Assembly (NCBI GenBank): GCA_009694745.1
Contig: SHUF01000011.1
Span: 1 to 58,640 of the forward strand
Length of the DNA stretch: 58,640 nucleotides
Direction of reading: 5' to 3'
From: Acidobacteriota bacterium
Lineage (GTDB): Bacteria > Acidobacteriota > Vicinamibacteria > Vicinamibacterales > SCN-69-37
In this document: positions 1 to 8,616 of the stretch, piece after piece
Numbering within the stretch: position 1 is the stretch's first letter
Layout of the letters: each line of letters starts with the position of its first letter
Position numbers and translations under genes: made by a program
The notes under the pieces: generated by a model
The model's database searches: none
What the model was told of the DNA's origin: nothing
The model's input: only the letters and a program-made list of their open reading frames with translations

Positions 1-23
1 ACAGACACATTGTGCGGCACGCC

Positions 24-1379
24 TCAGTGCGGTCGCGCCGCTTTGGCTCGACGGCGCACGCTGATGCGAATCGGAGTTCCGATGAATCCGAAGTGTTCGC
101 GCAGTTGATTGACAAGATACCGCTCGTAGGAGAAGTGAAACTCCGTCGCCACGTTGGTGAAGAACACGAAGCGCGGCGGCGCGCTCGCGGTCTGCGCGGC
201 GTACATGATGCGCACCGCACGGCGGTGTTTGCTCGTCGGGGGGTTGGCGACGGTGATCTCTTCCACAAACTTGTTCAGCGCTGACGTGGGCACGCGCTTG
301 CTCCGCGCCTCGGCCACACGCACAGCCATCTCTATGACCTTCCCAGTCCGGTCGCCGGTCAACGCCGAGATGTGGAGGATGGGCGCGTACTCCAGAAACT
401 TGAGCTGGAACCGCAGCCGATCGTCGTAGTCCTTCACAAACTGCTGGTCGGACCCGGCCATCAGGTCCCACTTGTTCACCACGATCACCACACCGCAGCC
501 CGCCTCCTGCGCTTCCCCCGCAATGGCAGCATCGCGATCAGTGGCGCCCTCAGCGGCGTCAATCAGGATGACGGCCACGTCGGCCTTTGCCATCGCACGC
601 TTGGCCAGCACCACGCTGATCGATTCCACCTGGCCCGCTGTGGCCACCTTGCCGGGCCGTCGCATGCCGGCCGTATCCACCAGCCGCAGCCGCTTCTTCC
701 GATACTGCAACGTTACGTCCACCGAATCGCGGGTGGTGCCCGGCATGTCGCTCACCATCACGCGCTCTTCGCGCAGGAGCCGGTTGACCAGCGACGACTT
801 CCCAACGTTCGGGCGGCCGACGATGGCGATGGCGACTTCGGGTTCGGCGTCAGGTTCAGGTTCGGTGGACTTGACGGGAAAGAGCTTGAGCAATGCGTCG
901 AGGAGATCGGCCACGCCGTCGCCGTGTTCGGCCGAGACTTCCATCAGGTTGAATCCGAGCTGGTGAAACTCAGCCGCGCGCGCTTTCGCCCGCTTGTCGT
1001 CGGCCTTGTTGACCGTCAGAATCACCGGCCGGTTGAGCGCCCGCACGGCCTGGGCAATGTCCAGGTCGCCAGGCACCAGGCCCTCACGGCCATCCACCAG
1101 GAACACGACGATGTCGGCCGACTGCATGCCGCGCAGCCCCTGCTCCACCACCATCGAGTGCAACGGATCGGTGGTGGCGCCAAACAGGCCCCCGGTGTCG
1201 GACAGGTTGAAGTGGTGATTAAGCCACTGGGCAGGCGCCGACACCATGTCGCGGGTGGTGCCCGCCACCGGGGCCACAATGGACCGGCGGGTGCCCGCGA
1301 TGCGGTTGAAGAGTGTGGATTTTCCGACGTTCGGCCGGCCCACCAGCACCACGCTGGGACCGACGCCTTGCTTGGCCAT
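24..1379 (-). CDS. der: Ribosome biogenesis GTPase Der (EngA)
   Basis: Essential double GTPase that acts in maturation of the 50S ribosomal subunit in the cytoplasm. The 451-residue protein has two G domains in tandem, each with its own GRPNVGKS P-loop (about residues 14-21 and 188-195). In the first domain the G3 motif DTGG (61-64) and G4 motif NKAD (124-127) are visible; the second has DTAGM and NKWD. A C-terminal KH-like domain follows and ends in a basic tail. An acidic Pro/Glu-rich linker joins the G domains. Length and order are normal for Der. The ATG at 1379 is the natural start because the P-loop follows closely. It diverges from the HU gene across a 96-base gap. Confidence 0.97.
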   Translation of the reverse strand: MAKQGVGPSVVLVGRPNVGKSTLFNRIAGTRRSIVAPVAGTTRDMVSAPAQWLNHHFNLSDTGGLFGATTDPLHSMVVEQGLRGMQSADIVVFLVDGREGLVPGDLDIAQAVRALNRPVILTVNKADDKRAKARAAEFHQLGFNLMEVSAEHGDGVADLLDALLKLFPVKSTEPEPDAEPEVAIAIVGRPNVGKSSLVNRLLREERVMVSDMPGTTRDSVDVTLQYRKKRLRLVDTAGMRRPGKVATAGQVESISVVLAKRAMAKADVAVILIDAAEGATDRDAAIAGEAQEAGCGVVIVVNKWDLMAGSDQQFVKDYDDRLRFQLKFLEYAPILHISALTGDRTGKVIEMAVRVAEARSKRVPTSALNKFVEEITVANPPTSKHRRAVRIMYAAQTASAPPRFVFFTNVATEFHFSYERYLVNQLREHFGFIGTPIRISVRRRAKAARPH

Positions 1380-1416
1380 CGCTCATCCCAGTGTACTCGC
1401 ACAGTTAGCTCGATAC

Positions 1417-1455
1417 TTGACTCCGTAAGTATCTTTTTTTATAGTCACTTACGGA
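1417..1455 (+). promoter_or_regulatory. Sigma70-type promoter with inverted-repeat operator candidate upstream of the HU gene
   Basis: A TTGACT hexamer (1417-1422) and a TATAGT hexamer (1440-1445) are separated by exactly 17 bases, close to the housekeeping consensus. Transcription would start near 1452, about 24 bases before the HU ATG. A perfect 9-base inverted repeat, TCCGTAAGT (1422-1430) and ACTTACGGA (1447-1455), places one arm right after the -35 box and the other over the predicted start site. Its 16-base centre holds the T-run and the -10 box. This suits an operator or a promoter-proximal hairpin. The promoter call is fairly safe; the operator role is inferred. Confidence 0.7.
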
Positions 1456-1475
1456 TACCGGTTGGCCCCTAAGTC

Positions 1476-1751
1476 ATGATCAAAGTCGACATCGTTAATG
1501 AGGTGTCGCGCCTCGCAGCCATCACCAAGGTCAAGGCCGAAGTGGCCGTGGACGCGGTGTTCGACGCCATGCGGGCTTCGATGATGAAGGGCGACCGCAT
1601 CGAGTTGCGCGGGTTCGGGGTCTTCCAGGTCAAGCCCAGGAAGCGCGGGATTGGCCGCAATCCCAGGACGGGCAAGGAAGTGAAGATCCCGCCCGGCCGC
1701 ACCATTCGATTCAAGCCTGGCAAGGAACTGCAGAACATCCCCGGTGAGTGA
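1476..1751 (+). CDS. HU/IHF-family DNA-binding protein
   Basis: Small nucleoid protein of 91 residues, the usual length of HU. It starts with the dimerisation helices (IVNEVSRLAAITKVKAEVAV) and continues into the core GDRIELRGFGVFQV. The DNA-minor-groove arm contains the signature GRNPRTGKEVKIPPGRT, followed by the typical F-K-P-G-K-E-L end. It binds and bends DNA non-specifically. The ATG at 1476 lacks a strong Shine-Dalgarno sequence but is the only sensible start. Its last codons overlap the next gene by 8 bases, so the two are probably co-transcribed from the promoter at 1417-1445. Confidence 0.95.
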   Translation: MIKVDIVNEVSRLAAITKVKAEVAVDAVFDAMRASMMKGDRIELRGFGVFQVKPRKRGIGRNPRTGKEVKIPPGRTIRFKPGKELQNIPGE

Positions 1752-2601
1752 ATTCGACCCGGCCGTATCCCCAGTTTTTATCCCGCGCCGCAAGTTTGAC
1801 CATGGATGGGCCGTCCTGCCCGTCACGTTGTTCCTGCTGACCGCGGTCACCACCACCTTCCTCGGCGCCGGGCCCTGGTACGCCATGGCGACCCTGACCA
1901 TCCTGGGCGCCCACGAGTTTGGCCATTACTTTGCCTGCCGGTGGCACAACGTGGACTGCACGTTGCCGTATTTCATTCCGGCGCCGATCCTGCTCACCGG
2001 CACCCTGGGCGCCGTGATCAAGATCCGCGAGCAGTTTCCGTCCAGGGCCACGCTATTCGACATCGGCGTGGCGGGCCCACTCGCCGGGTTTATCACACTG
2101 CTGCCATTCCTTATCCTCGGGATCTGGCTCTCGGACCTGATGCCGCTGCCGGAGGACGCAGGCACCTTGCTGCTGGGCGAACCGCTGCTCTTCAAGGCGC
2201 TGGCACGCCTCGTCCACGGCCCGCTCCCCGAAGGCACCGACATCGTCATTCACCCGATGGGGTTTGCCGCGTGGTTCGGCATGCTGGCCACTGCGTTGAA
2301 CCTGCTGCCGTTCGGCCAGCTTGACGGTGGCCACATCGCCTACGCGGTGTTCGGCTCCCGTGCCGTCCGGTTCTCGATCCTTACGTTGGCCACGGTGGTG
2401 GGACTTTCGTTTCTCGCCACGAGCTGGATCGCCATGGCCGTCATGCTCACCGCCATGACCTGGATGGTCGGCCTCCGCCACCCACCGCCTCTCGACGACT
2501 GGACGCCCCTCTCACGCGGCCGCCTCGTCGTCGCGGGGATCGCACTCCTCATTTTCGTCATCTGCTTTACGCCGACGCCGATTACGTTTGCGTGGGAGTA
2601 G
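1744..2601 (+). CDS. Site-2 protease family (M50) membrane metallopeptidase
   Basis: Polytopic membrane zinc protease of 285 residues. The zinc motif HEFGH (57-61) lies in an early transmembrane helix, and the third ligand is in LDGG (193-196), preceded by NLLPFGQ, as in S2P enzymes. About six hydrophobic segments are visible. There is no PDZ domain, unlike RseP; the layout is closer to the plant EGY1/YdjP-like short S2P group. The start is GTG at 1744, overlapping the HU stop by 8 bases. The substrate is unknown. It faces priA convergently; the 44-base gap carries a short tandem repeat. Confidence 0.9.
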   Translation: MSEFDPAVSPVFIPRRKFDHGWAVLPVTLFLLTAVTTTFLGAGPWYAMATLTILGAHEFGHYFACRWHNVDCTLPYFIPAPILLTGTLGAVIKIREQFPSRATLFDIGVAGPLAGFITLLPFLILGIWLSDLMPLPEDAGTLLLGEPLLFKALARLVHGPLPEGTDIVIHPMGFAAWFGMLATALNLLPFGQLDGGHIAYAVFGSRAVRFSILTLATVVGLSFLATSWIAMAVMLTAMTWMVGLRHPPPLDDWTPLSRGRLVVAGIALLIFVICFTPTPITFAWE

Positions 2602-2611
2602 CATCCACGTC

Positions 2612-2641
2612 GGGGTCCCGGAGTCCAGGAGTCCCGGAGTC
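2612..2641. repeat. 8-base-period tandem repeat (NGGRGTCC)x4, copy 1
   Basis: Four head-to-tail copies of an 8-base unit of the form NGGRGTCC fill most of the 44-base gap between the convergent M50 protease and priA genes. A very similar array with the same period and copy number lies at 7066-7095 between gmk and rpoZ. No hairpin with a T-run is present, so it is not a classical terminator. Confidence 0.7.
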
Positions 2642-2645
2642 ACCT

Positions 2646-4883
2646 TCAGAGCACGGAATTCGGATCGACGTCGATCGTCGTGCGGCGTTTCAGTTCGGGC
2701 TTGAGGTCGAGTGCACGAAGCAGCGCTTCGCGCATCGAGCGGCGTTGGTGCCCCTTGAGGAAAAACTGCACGCGGTATTCGTCTTTGATTTTCGACATCG
2801 GCGCAGGAGCCGGACCCAGCAGGCGTGCCTTGGGGCCCTGGTGCCGCACCAATCCCGCAAGCGCGGTCGCATCGTCCATAGCCTGGCCCAGTGACTTGCC
2901 ACGGACGATGACGTTGATGAGGCCGACGCGGGGTGGATAGTCCATGCGTGTGCGGAACTCGGTTTCCTTTTCGAAAAACGCGCCGTAGTCCTGCGCCGCG
3001 GCGGCGCGGACGCTGTAGTGATCGGGATAGAGCGTTTGTACGAGCGCTTCGCCGGCCATGTCACCGCGACCCGCGCGTCCCACCACCTGGGTCAGGAGCT
3101 GAAACGTGCGTTCGGCCGCGCGGAAGTCCGCCATGCCCAATCCGACATCGGCCGAGATCACGCCCACGAGCGTGACCGAGGGAAAATCATGCCCCTTCGC
3201 AATCATCTGCGTGCCGACGAGAATGTCCACCTCACCGCGCGCGACATCGCCCAGCACGCGGGCAATCGCGCCACGCCGCCTGATGGTGTCGCGATCGACA
3301 CGCACCACGCGCGCCCCAGGGAACCGCGTGCGAATCTCGGCCTCGAGCCGCTCCGTGCCGACGCCAGATTGTTCGAGAAACTCTCCTCCACAGGTGCCGC
3401 AGGCTTTCGGGATCGTCGTCGCATAGTTGCAGTAGTGACACCGGACGCGGCGCGCGGTGCGGTGATACGTGAGGGTCACCGAACAATGCGGGCACTCCAG
3501 CGTGGCCGCGCAACTGCGGCAAAACACGACGGTGGCAAATCCGCGCCGGTTGAGAAGCACCAGCGACTGTTCACCTCGTGACAATCGCAACTCCAACGCC
3601 TCCCACAGCGCCTGGCTGATCACCACGTCCGCGCCATGGGCCGCGAACTCCGGCCGCATGTCCACGACCCGCACGTCGGCCAGGGGGCGGTTCATCACGC
3701 GTTGGGTCAACATCAGGCGGTCGTAACGACCCGCGGCGGCGTTTGCGGCCGACTCCATGGACGGCGTGGCCGACCCCAGCACCACCACCGCGCCTTCCAT
3801 CCGGCCGCGCACCACTGCCACGTCGCGACCCTGGTACCGCGGTGATTCCTCCTGCTTGTAGGCGCCGTCGTGTTCTTCATCCACGATCACCAGGCCGATG
3901 CCTGCCAGCGGTGCGAATACAGCCGACCGCGTGCCCACGACCACGTCCACTTCACCGCGGCGGATGCGATGCCACTGGTCGTGCCGCTCACCATCCGACA
4001 GCCCCGAATGCTGGATGGTGACGCGACGGCCGAACCGGGCTCGAAACAACCCGGCCAGGGCCGGGGTCAGGGCGATTTCCGGCACCAGCACCAGCACACG
4101 TTTGCCGCGCGCCAACACCAGTGCGGCCAGGCGCACATATAGCTCCGTCTTGCCGCTCCCGGTGACCCCTTGCAGCAGCATCGTCTTGAACTGCCCGGCC
4201 ACCACGGCCTCTTCGAGATGACGATACGCCAGTGCCTGTTCAGGCGTCAGGTCCCGTGTGCCCGGCGTGTCTCCACCAAGCGTCCACAAGGACTGCGCGC
4301 CGTCGGCGGCGCCCTGAAACGGATCGCGCTCGACCACTTCATCTCTGAACCGCACGAGGCCGAGGCGTTCGAGCGAACGTAGCGTGGAGAGGCTGATACC
4401 CGACGTCGTCAGCACCGGCACAGCGAGACCTTCGGGCGACGACGCGAGTCGCGCTAACGCCTCCACCTGCTTCGCACCTTTCGGCGCAGAAGGCACTGCG
4501 ACGCCTTGGGCAGGCACCACAAGTTCGGCCATCTTCAACCTGCGGAATGCGGTGTTGCCGCCTCGACCTGACATCGGCGGTAACGCCACGGCCAGCGCAT
4601 CACCTGGTCCTGCCGCGTAGTACTCAGCCACCCACAGTGCAAGATCCACGATGTGCGCGGGCAGGTAGGCGTCGGTATCCAGCACCTCTTCGATGTCGCG
4701 GAGGGTGCCGGTCTCTGGAGCAATCGCGTTCGGGTCGATAACACAGCCGGTGACGATGCGCCCGCCGAGGGGAACGAGGACGCGCGCGCCCTTTGGCGGA
4801 TGAGGCTGGCCAGGGGCCACGCGGTACGTCAGGCGGCCAAGCCCGGGCACGGGCACGCCCACGGCGACGAGCCGGTCGCTCAC
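2646..4883 (-). CDS. priA: Primosomal protein N' (PriA helicase)
   Basis: Restarts stalled replication forks by loading the replicative helicase. The 745-residue protein has the N-terminal 3'-DNA-binding domain, then a superfamily 2 helicase core with Walker A GVTGSGKT (239-246) and the DEEH box (335-338). Eight zinc-binding cysteines are all present at 455, 458, 464, 467, 482, 485, 495 and 498. Motif VI-type residues (VVGRAGRGD) occur near residue 610. The ATG at 4883 overlaps the stop of the uracil-DNA glycosylase gene by 4 bases, making priA the last gene of the minus-strand cluster. Nothing is missing. Confidence 0.97.
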   Translation of the reverse strand: MSDRLVAVGVPVPGLGRLTYRVAPGQPHPPKGARVLVPLGGRIVTGCVIDPNAIAPETGTLRDIEEVLDTDAYLPAHIVDLALWVAEYYAAGPGDALAVALPPMSGRGGNTAFRRLKMAELVVPAQGVAVPSAPKGAKQVEALARLASSPEGLAVPVLTTSGISLSTLRSLERLGLVRFRDEVVERDPFQGAADGAQSLWTLGGDTPGTRDLTPEQALAYRHLEEAVVAGQFKTMLLQGVTGSGKTELYVRLAALVLARGKRVLVLVPEIALTPALAGLFRARFGRRVTIQHSGLSDGERHDQWHRIRRGEVDVVVGTRSAVFAPLAGIGLVIVDEEHDGAYKQEESPRYQGRDVAVVRGRMEGAVVVLGSATPSMESAANAAAGRYDRLMLTQRVMNRPLADVRVVDMRPEFAAHGADVVISQALWEALELRLSRGEQSLVLLNRRGFATVVFCRSCAATLECPHCSVTLTYHRTARRVRCHYCNYATTIPKACGTCGGEFLEQSGVGTERLEAEIRTRFPGARVVRVDRDTIRRRGAIARVLGDVARGEVDILVGTQMIAKGHDFPSVTLVGVISADVGLGMADFRAAERTFQLLTQVVGRAGRGDMAGEALVQTLYPDHYSVRAAAAQDYGAFFEKETEFRTRMDYPPRVGLINVIVRGKSLGQAMDDATALAGLVRHQGPKARLLGPAPAPMSKIKDEYRVQFFLKGHQRRSMREALLRALDLKPELKRRTTIDVDPNSVL

Positions 4884-5593
4884 GGCCGGTCGTTCAGCAA
4901 GGCGCGCACCTTCTTCATGTCGTCCCAGACGTCGCGCTTTCGGTCGGGACTGCGAAGCAGGTACGCCGGATGAAAGGTGGGGATGAGACTGGCACCCTGG
5001 TACTCGTGCACGACTCCACGGATGCGCGAGATGGGCACATCGGTGTGCAACAGCAGATGTGCCGCGAATGTGCCCAGCGCCACGATCACGCGCGGCCGCA
5101 CGATCGCAATCTGCTGCGACAGGAACGGCTCACACGTAGCCACTTCGTCCGGCTCGGGATTGCGGTTCTCTGGCGGACGACACTTGATGACGTTGGCGAT
5201 GTAGACGTCTTCGCGGCGCAGATCGATCGATTCGATGATCTTGGTGAGCAATTGGCCCGCGCGGCCGATGAACGGTACGCCCTGTTCGTCTTCATCGGCG
5301 CCGGGCGCCTCGCCCACAAACATCAGGTCGGCGCTCGGATTTCCAGAACCAAACACCACCTGCGTCCGGCCGAGCGTGTGGAGTTTGCAGCGCGTGCAGT
5401 CACCGATGTGCGCGCGCAGTTCGGCGAGGGCACCTGCGGCATCCACACTCGCCTCAGCTTCCATCGCCGGCTCGGCGGCAGGCTTCGCCACAGCCGCCTC
5501 GCGCTCGCGCCACTTGGGATCGGTCGTCACGCCCAGCACCCCCAGGTCGCGGTAGTACTTCAGGTGTTCGCGAATGCCGTCCCGATCGCTCAT
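4880..5593 (-). CDS. Uracil-DNA glycosylase, family 4 (Fe-S)
   Basis: Removes uracil from DNA to start base-excision repair. In this 237-residue protein the four iron-sulfur cysteines fit positions 66, 69, 138 and 154 (CTRC, IKCRPP and ATCEP contexts). The active-site motif GEAPG (94-98) and the FHPAYLL motif (207-213) are both intact. The first 60 residues form a poorly conserved lead sequence common in family 4 enzymes. The ATG at 5593 overlaps the coaBC stop by 4 bases and the stop overlaps the priA start, so it lies inside a coupled operon. Confidence 0.95.
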   Translation of the reverse strand: MSDRDGIREHLKYYRDLGVLGVTTDPKWREREAAVAKPAAEPAMEAEASVDAAGALAELRAHIGDCTRCKLHTLGRTQVVFGSGNPSADLMFVGEAPGADEDEQGVPFIGRAGQLLTKIIESIDLRREDVYIANVIKCRPPENRNPEPDEVATCEPFLSQQIAIVRPRVIVALGTFAAHLLLHTDVPISRIRGVVHEYQGASLIPTFHPAYLLRSPDRKRDVWDDMKKVRALLNDRP

Positions 5594-6825
5594 GCGCGCA
5601 CCGCCGGCACGGCGGCAAGCAGCGCCTCCACGCGGTCAAGGATGGCCGACGCCACGTCGGCTTTCGACATCACGGGCAGCGGCACGTTGCCTGACGCGCT
5701 GACGAGTGTGACCTGGTTGGTCTCCACATCGAAACCTGCGCCGGCGGCTGTGACGTCGTTCGCGACGATCAAATCCACATGCTTCTGTTTCAGTTTGGCC
5801 GCGGCACGGGCCTCTGGGGGGCCCGTTTCAGCCGCGAATCCAACCAGTACCGGCATGGCGGCCCCGCCGCGCGCTGCCCCGAGATCCGCGAGGATGTCGG
5901 CGGTGCGCTCAAGCGTGAGTGTCATCGCGCCGCCCTTCTCGATCTTGGCGTCCGACGCGCCGCCGGCGGGCGTGTAATCAGCCACCGCCGCAGACATGAT
6001 CACGGCGTCCGCTTCGAGTGAGGCCGCCATCACGGCCGTGTGCATCTCGGCCGCGCTACGCACGCGCGTGAGCGTGCTGACTGCAGGTGGTGGAACCGTG
6101 GTCGGCCCCGCCACAAGGTGCACTGAGGCGCCGCGTCGCATGGCTTCCTGCGCGATCGCAAATCCCATTCGGCCGCTCGATCGATTGCCCAGGAAACGTA
6201 CCGGGTCGAGGTCCTCGCACGTCGGTCCGGCCGTGATCAGAATGCGACGGCCGGTCAGGCTGGAGGGCACCATGTCGGCGGATCGCGCAAGACGATCGGC
6301 GGCCTCAGCAATGTCCTCGGGTTCGGCTAGACGGCCGCGTCCGACCCACCCGCACGCCAGATAGCCTTCGCCAGGGTCCACGATGCGCGCGCCACGGGCC
6401 GCAAGTCGCGCGAGGTTGTCCTGCACGGCCGGGTGTTCCCACATGACGGTATTCATGGCGGGCGCCAGCAGGAGGGGTGCGCGCGTGGCCAGATAGAGCG
6501 CACTGAGAAAGTCGTCGGCGATGCCGTTGGCAAACTTGCCGATGATGTTGGCCGTGGCAGGCGCCACCACGAGGGCGCTCATGCCGGTGGCCAATGCAAT
6601 ATGTTCGATGTCGGAGTTCATGCCCGAAGACCACTGACTCGTGATCACGGGCCGCCGGGTGATGGCCTCAAACGTCAGGGGGCCGATGAACCGGCGGGCG
6701 TTACGCGTGAGGATGGCCTGCACGGCGTAGCCGCGCTTCTGCAGCAGGCGGGCGACCTCGACGGCCTTGTAGGCGCCGATGCCCCCGGACACGCCCAGCC
6801 CGATCAGGGGCTCGCCGGCCGCCAT
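5590..6825 (-). CDS. coaBC: Bifunctional phosphopantothenoylcysteine decarboxylase / phosphopantothenate-cysteine ligase
   Basis: Performs two consecutive steps of coenzyme A synthesis: CTP-dependent coupling of cysteine to phosphopantothenate and FMN-dependent decarboxylation. The N-terminal half (residues 1 to about 180) is the flavoprotein CoaC domain, with the GVSGGIGAYK start, the APAMN motif and the CGWVGRGRLAE segment. The C-terminal CoaB domain begins near ILITAGPTCEDLDPVRF. It ends close to the NDVTAAGAGF motif, as usual. The 411-residue length is typical. It begins 5 bases after the rpoZ stop. Confidence 0.96.
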   Translation of the reverse strand: MAAGEPLIGLGVSGGIGAYKAVEVARLLQKRGYAVQAILTRNARRFIGPLTFEAITRRPVITSQWSSGMNSDIEHIALATGMSALVVAPATANIIGKFANGIADDFLSALYLATRAPLLLAPAMNTVMWEHPAVQDNLARLAARGARIVDPGEGYLACGWVGRGRLAEPEDIAEAADRLARSADMVPSSLTGRRILITAGPTCEDLDPVRFLGNRSSGRMGFAIAQEAMRRGASVHLVAGPTTVPPPAVSTLTRVRSAAEMHTAVMAASLEADAVIMSAAVADYTPAGGASDAKIEKGGAMTLTLERTADILADLGAARGGAAMPVLVGFAAETGPPEARAAAKLKQKHVDLIVANDVTAAGAGFDVETNQVTLVSASGNVPLPVMSKADVASAILDRVEALLAAVPAVRA

Positions 6826-6830
6826 GCTGA

Positions 6831-7031
6831 TTACTCTTCAGTGCCTTCGATAGGAAGGTCGACGCGGGGAACCAGTCCCGACGCCACTTCCTGCTGGGCA
6901 CGACGGGCCGGCTGAGCGGACCCTTCCAGCTTCGGCAGGCAGCCGCGCAGCAGTTGGTGCGCGCGGGCGGACGCGATGGCCACAAACTCAAAGCGGCTCT
7001 CGGGATTGTTGATCTTGGGTGAATCGGCCAT
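6831..7031 (-). CDS. rpoZ: RNA polymerase omega subunit
   Basis: Small subunit of 66 residues that helps assemble the beta' subunit of RNA polymerase. The conserved core RFEFVAIASARAHQLLRG is recognisable. A good Shine-Dalgarno (AAGGAG, 5 bases before the ATG at 7031) supports the start. The gmk-rpoZ-coaBC order is widespread in bacteria and supports the call even though the protein is short. The 78-base gap to gmk holds the second copy of the NGGRGTCC array. Confidence 0.9.
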   Translation of the reverse strand: MADSPKINNPESRFEFVAIASARAHQLLRGCLPKLEGSAQPARRAQQEVASGLVPRVDLPIEGTEE

Positions 7032-7065
7032 GGGACTCCTTGGAACTGCTTATTGTACTTCGTCT

Positions 7066-7095
7066 GGGGTCCGGGAGTCCCGGGGTCCAGGGGTC
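7066..7095. repeat. 8-base-period tandem repeat (NGGRGTCC)x4, copy 2
   Basis: Four tandem units of the form NGGRGTCC between the gmk stop and the rpoZ Shine-Dalgarno. Same unit length, copy number and composition as the array at 2612-2641, with a few substitutions, so the two belong to one dispersed family. Confidence 0.7.
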
Positions 7096-7109
7096 GAAAT
7101 CGTCGAATC

Positions 7110-7739
7110 TCAGGAATTTCTGAAGGTTTCGATGATGGGCGTAACGACGGCCCGACGGCGGGCGAGCTTGGCACGCTCGGCTACGACAATGCCGGCCAGT
7201 TCGCCCACACAGCGTTCCAGGAGGTCGTTAACCACCACGTAGTCATAGGCCGACACGGCGTCCACTTCCCGCCGGGCGGTCTCAAGCCGGCGCAGCATCT
7301 CGGCTTCCGGGTCCTTGCTCCGCTTGCGCAGCCGCTGCTCGAGCACCTCGAACGACGGCGGCAACATGAACACCGCCACGGTTTCCGGCAACCGCTCGCG
7401 CACCTGGCGCGCGCCCTGCACGTCAATAACCAGCACAAGGTCCTCGCCGGCGTCGAGCTGCGCAAGCGTCTCGGCGCGCCCCGTGCCGTAGTAATGGCCG
7501 AACACATCCGTCCACTCGAGAAACGCCTCGCCGGCGATCATCGCTTCAAACGCCTCGCGGCTGATGAAGTTGTAGTCGAGCCCGTCTTCTTCGCCAGGAC
7601 GTGCCGGCCGCGAGGTATACGACCGCGACATGCGCAACCCGGGCAGCACCTGCACCAGTTGCTCGACGACGGTGGTCTTGCCGGTGGCGCTCGGGGCCGA
7701 GACCACCACGAGGAGGCCGCGTGACGCCTCACTCGGCAT
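7110..7739 (-). CDS. gmk: Guanylate kinase
   Basis: Converts GMP to GDP with ATP in nucleotide metabolism. The 209-residue protein has the P-loop SAPSATGKTT (about 14-23), the GMP-binding stretch SYTSRPARPGE with nearby YNFIS, and the EWTDVFGHYYGT motif. The lid and the C-terminal YDYVVVNDLLE segment are in place. The ATG at 7739 sits 11 bases inside the end of the YicC gene, so translation is probably coupled. Confidence 0.97.
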   Translation of the reverse strand: MPSEASRGLLVVVSAPSATGKTTVVEQLVQVLPGLRMSRSYTSRPARPGEEDGLDYNFISREAFEAMIAGEAFLEWTDVFGHYYGTGRAETLAQLDAGEDLVLVIDVQGARQVRERLPETVAVFMLPPSFEVLEQRLRKRSKDPEAEMLRRLETARREVDAVSAYDYVVVNDLLERCVGELAGIVVAERAKLARRRAVVTPIIETFRNS

Positions 7740-8616
7740 TCTGCACCTGCTCCCGCACGCGCTCGAGTTCCGCCTTGGCCCCTACGACCAGGTCGGTGGC
7801 CTTGAGTCCCTCGGCCTTGGATCCAATGGTGTTGATCTCGCGGTTCATTTCCTGCACCAGAAAGTCCAGCTTCCGGCCGCACGGCTCGGGCCCGCCGGCC
7901 AGTTGTCGCCAGTGTTCCACATGCCCGCGCATTCGCGAAATTTCCTCGTGGATATCCGACCGCGCCACGAACTTCACCACCTCCTGCGTCACCGCCGCGG
8001 GATCCTGCTGCAGGTCCACGGGCAACGCCGCCAGACGCTCACGCAGTCGGGCCTCGAGCGCCGCCTGCCCCTGGGCGGCCTGGCGCTCGACGGTCTCGAC
8101 AAACGTGAGCAACGTCAGCAGCCGCGCATCCAGATCTGCGGCCAGAAACGTCCCTTCCGTTTCACGCATGATCACCAGCGCATCAAGCGCATCACCCACG
8201 GCCCGTTCCACCAGCCCGGCGGTGTCGTCGCTCACGCTCTCACGTTCGGCGGCCGCGCGCACCTCAAGCACATGCGGGATGCGGCACAAGTCGGATGCCG
8301 AGAGCGCCCCAGACACCAGTCCCTGGGCGCGCGCACGATCGACAGCCGCGTTGATCTGCGCGAGCAACCGCTCGTTGAGCACCACCTCGCGCGGCGTGTC
8401 GTCCACCTGATCCCACGACAACGCGATTTCCACCCGCCCGCGCGTCAGGCGCTGCTGCACCATGGCCTTGAGGCGCGCCTCGACCGAAGCCAACGCCGAG
8501 GGCATCTTCACTTGCACATCGAGGAATCGATGATTGACCGACTTCACGGTCACACTCACCCGCTGCCCCGCCTCTTCCCGTCTGACCGAGGCAAAGCCTG
8601 TCATCGATCGAATCAA
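7729..8616 (-). CDS. YicC/YloC family endoribonuclease
   Basis: Member of the YicC family, now known to be an endoribonuclease and commonly found beside gmk. The 295-residue protein opens with the diagnostic IRSMTGFAS and ends with the conserved EMNREINTIGSKA motif near the C-terminus. The start codon is TTG at 8616. It forms a TTGA overlap with the ABC transporter stop and follows a strong GGAGGAG with 5 bases spacing, which fixes the start. Its biological substrate here is unknown. Confidence 0.94.
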   Translation of the reverse strand: MIRSMTGFASVRREEAGQRVSVTVKSVNHRFLDVQVKMPSALASVEARLKAMVQQRLTRGRVEIALSWDQVDDTPREVVLNERLLAQINAAVDRARAQGLVSGALSASDLCRIPHVLEVRAAAERESVSDDTAGLVERAVGDALDALVIMRETEGTFLAADLDARLLTLLTFVETVERQAAQGQAALEARLRERLAALPVDLQQDPAAVTQEVVKFVARSDIHEEISRMRGHVEHWRQLAGGPEPCGRKLDFLVQEMNREINTIGSKAEGLKATDLVVGAKAELERVREQVQNAE

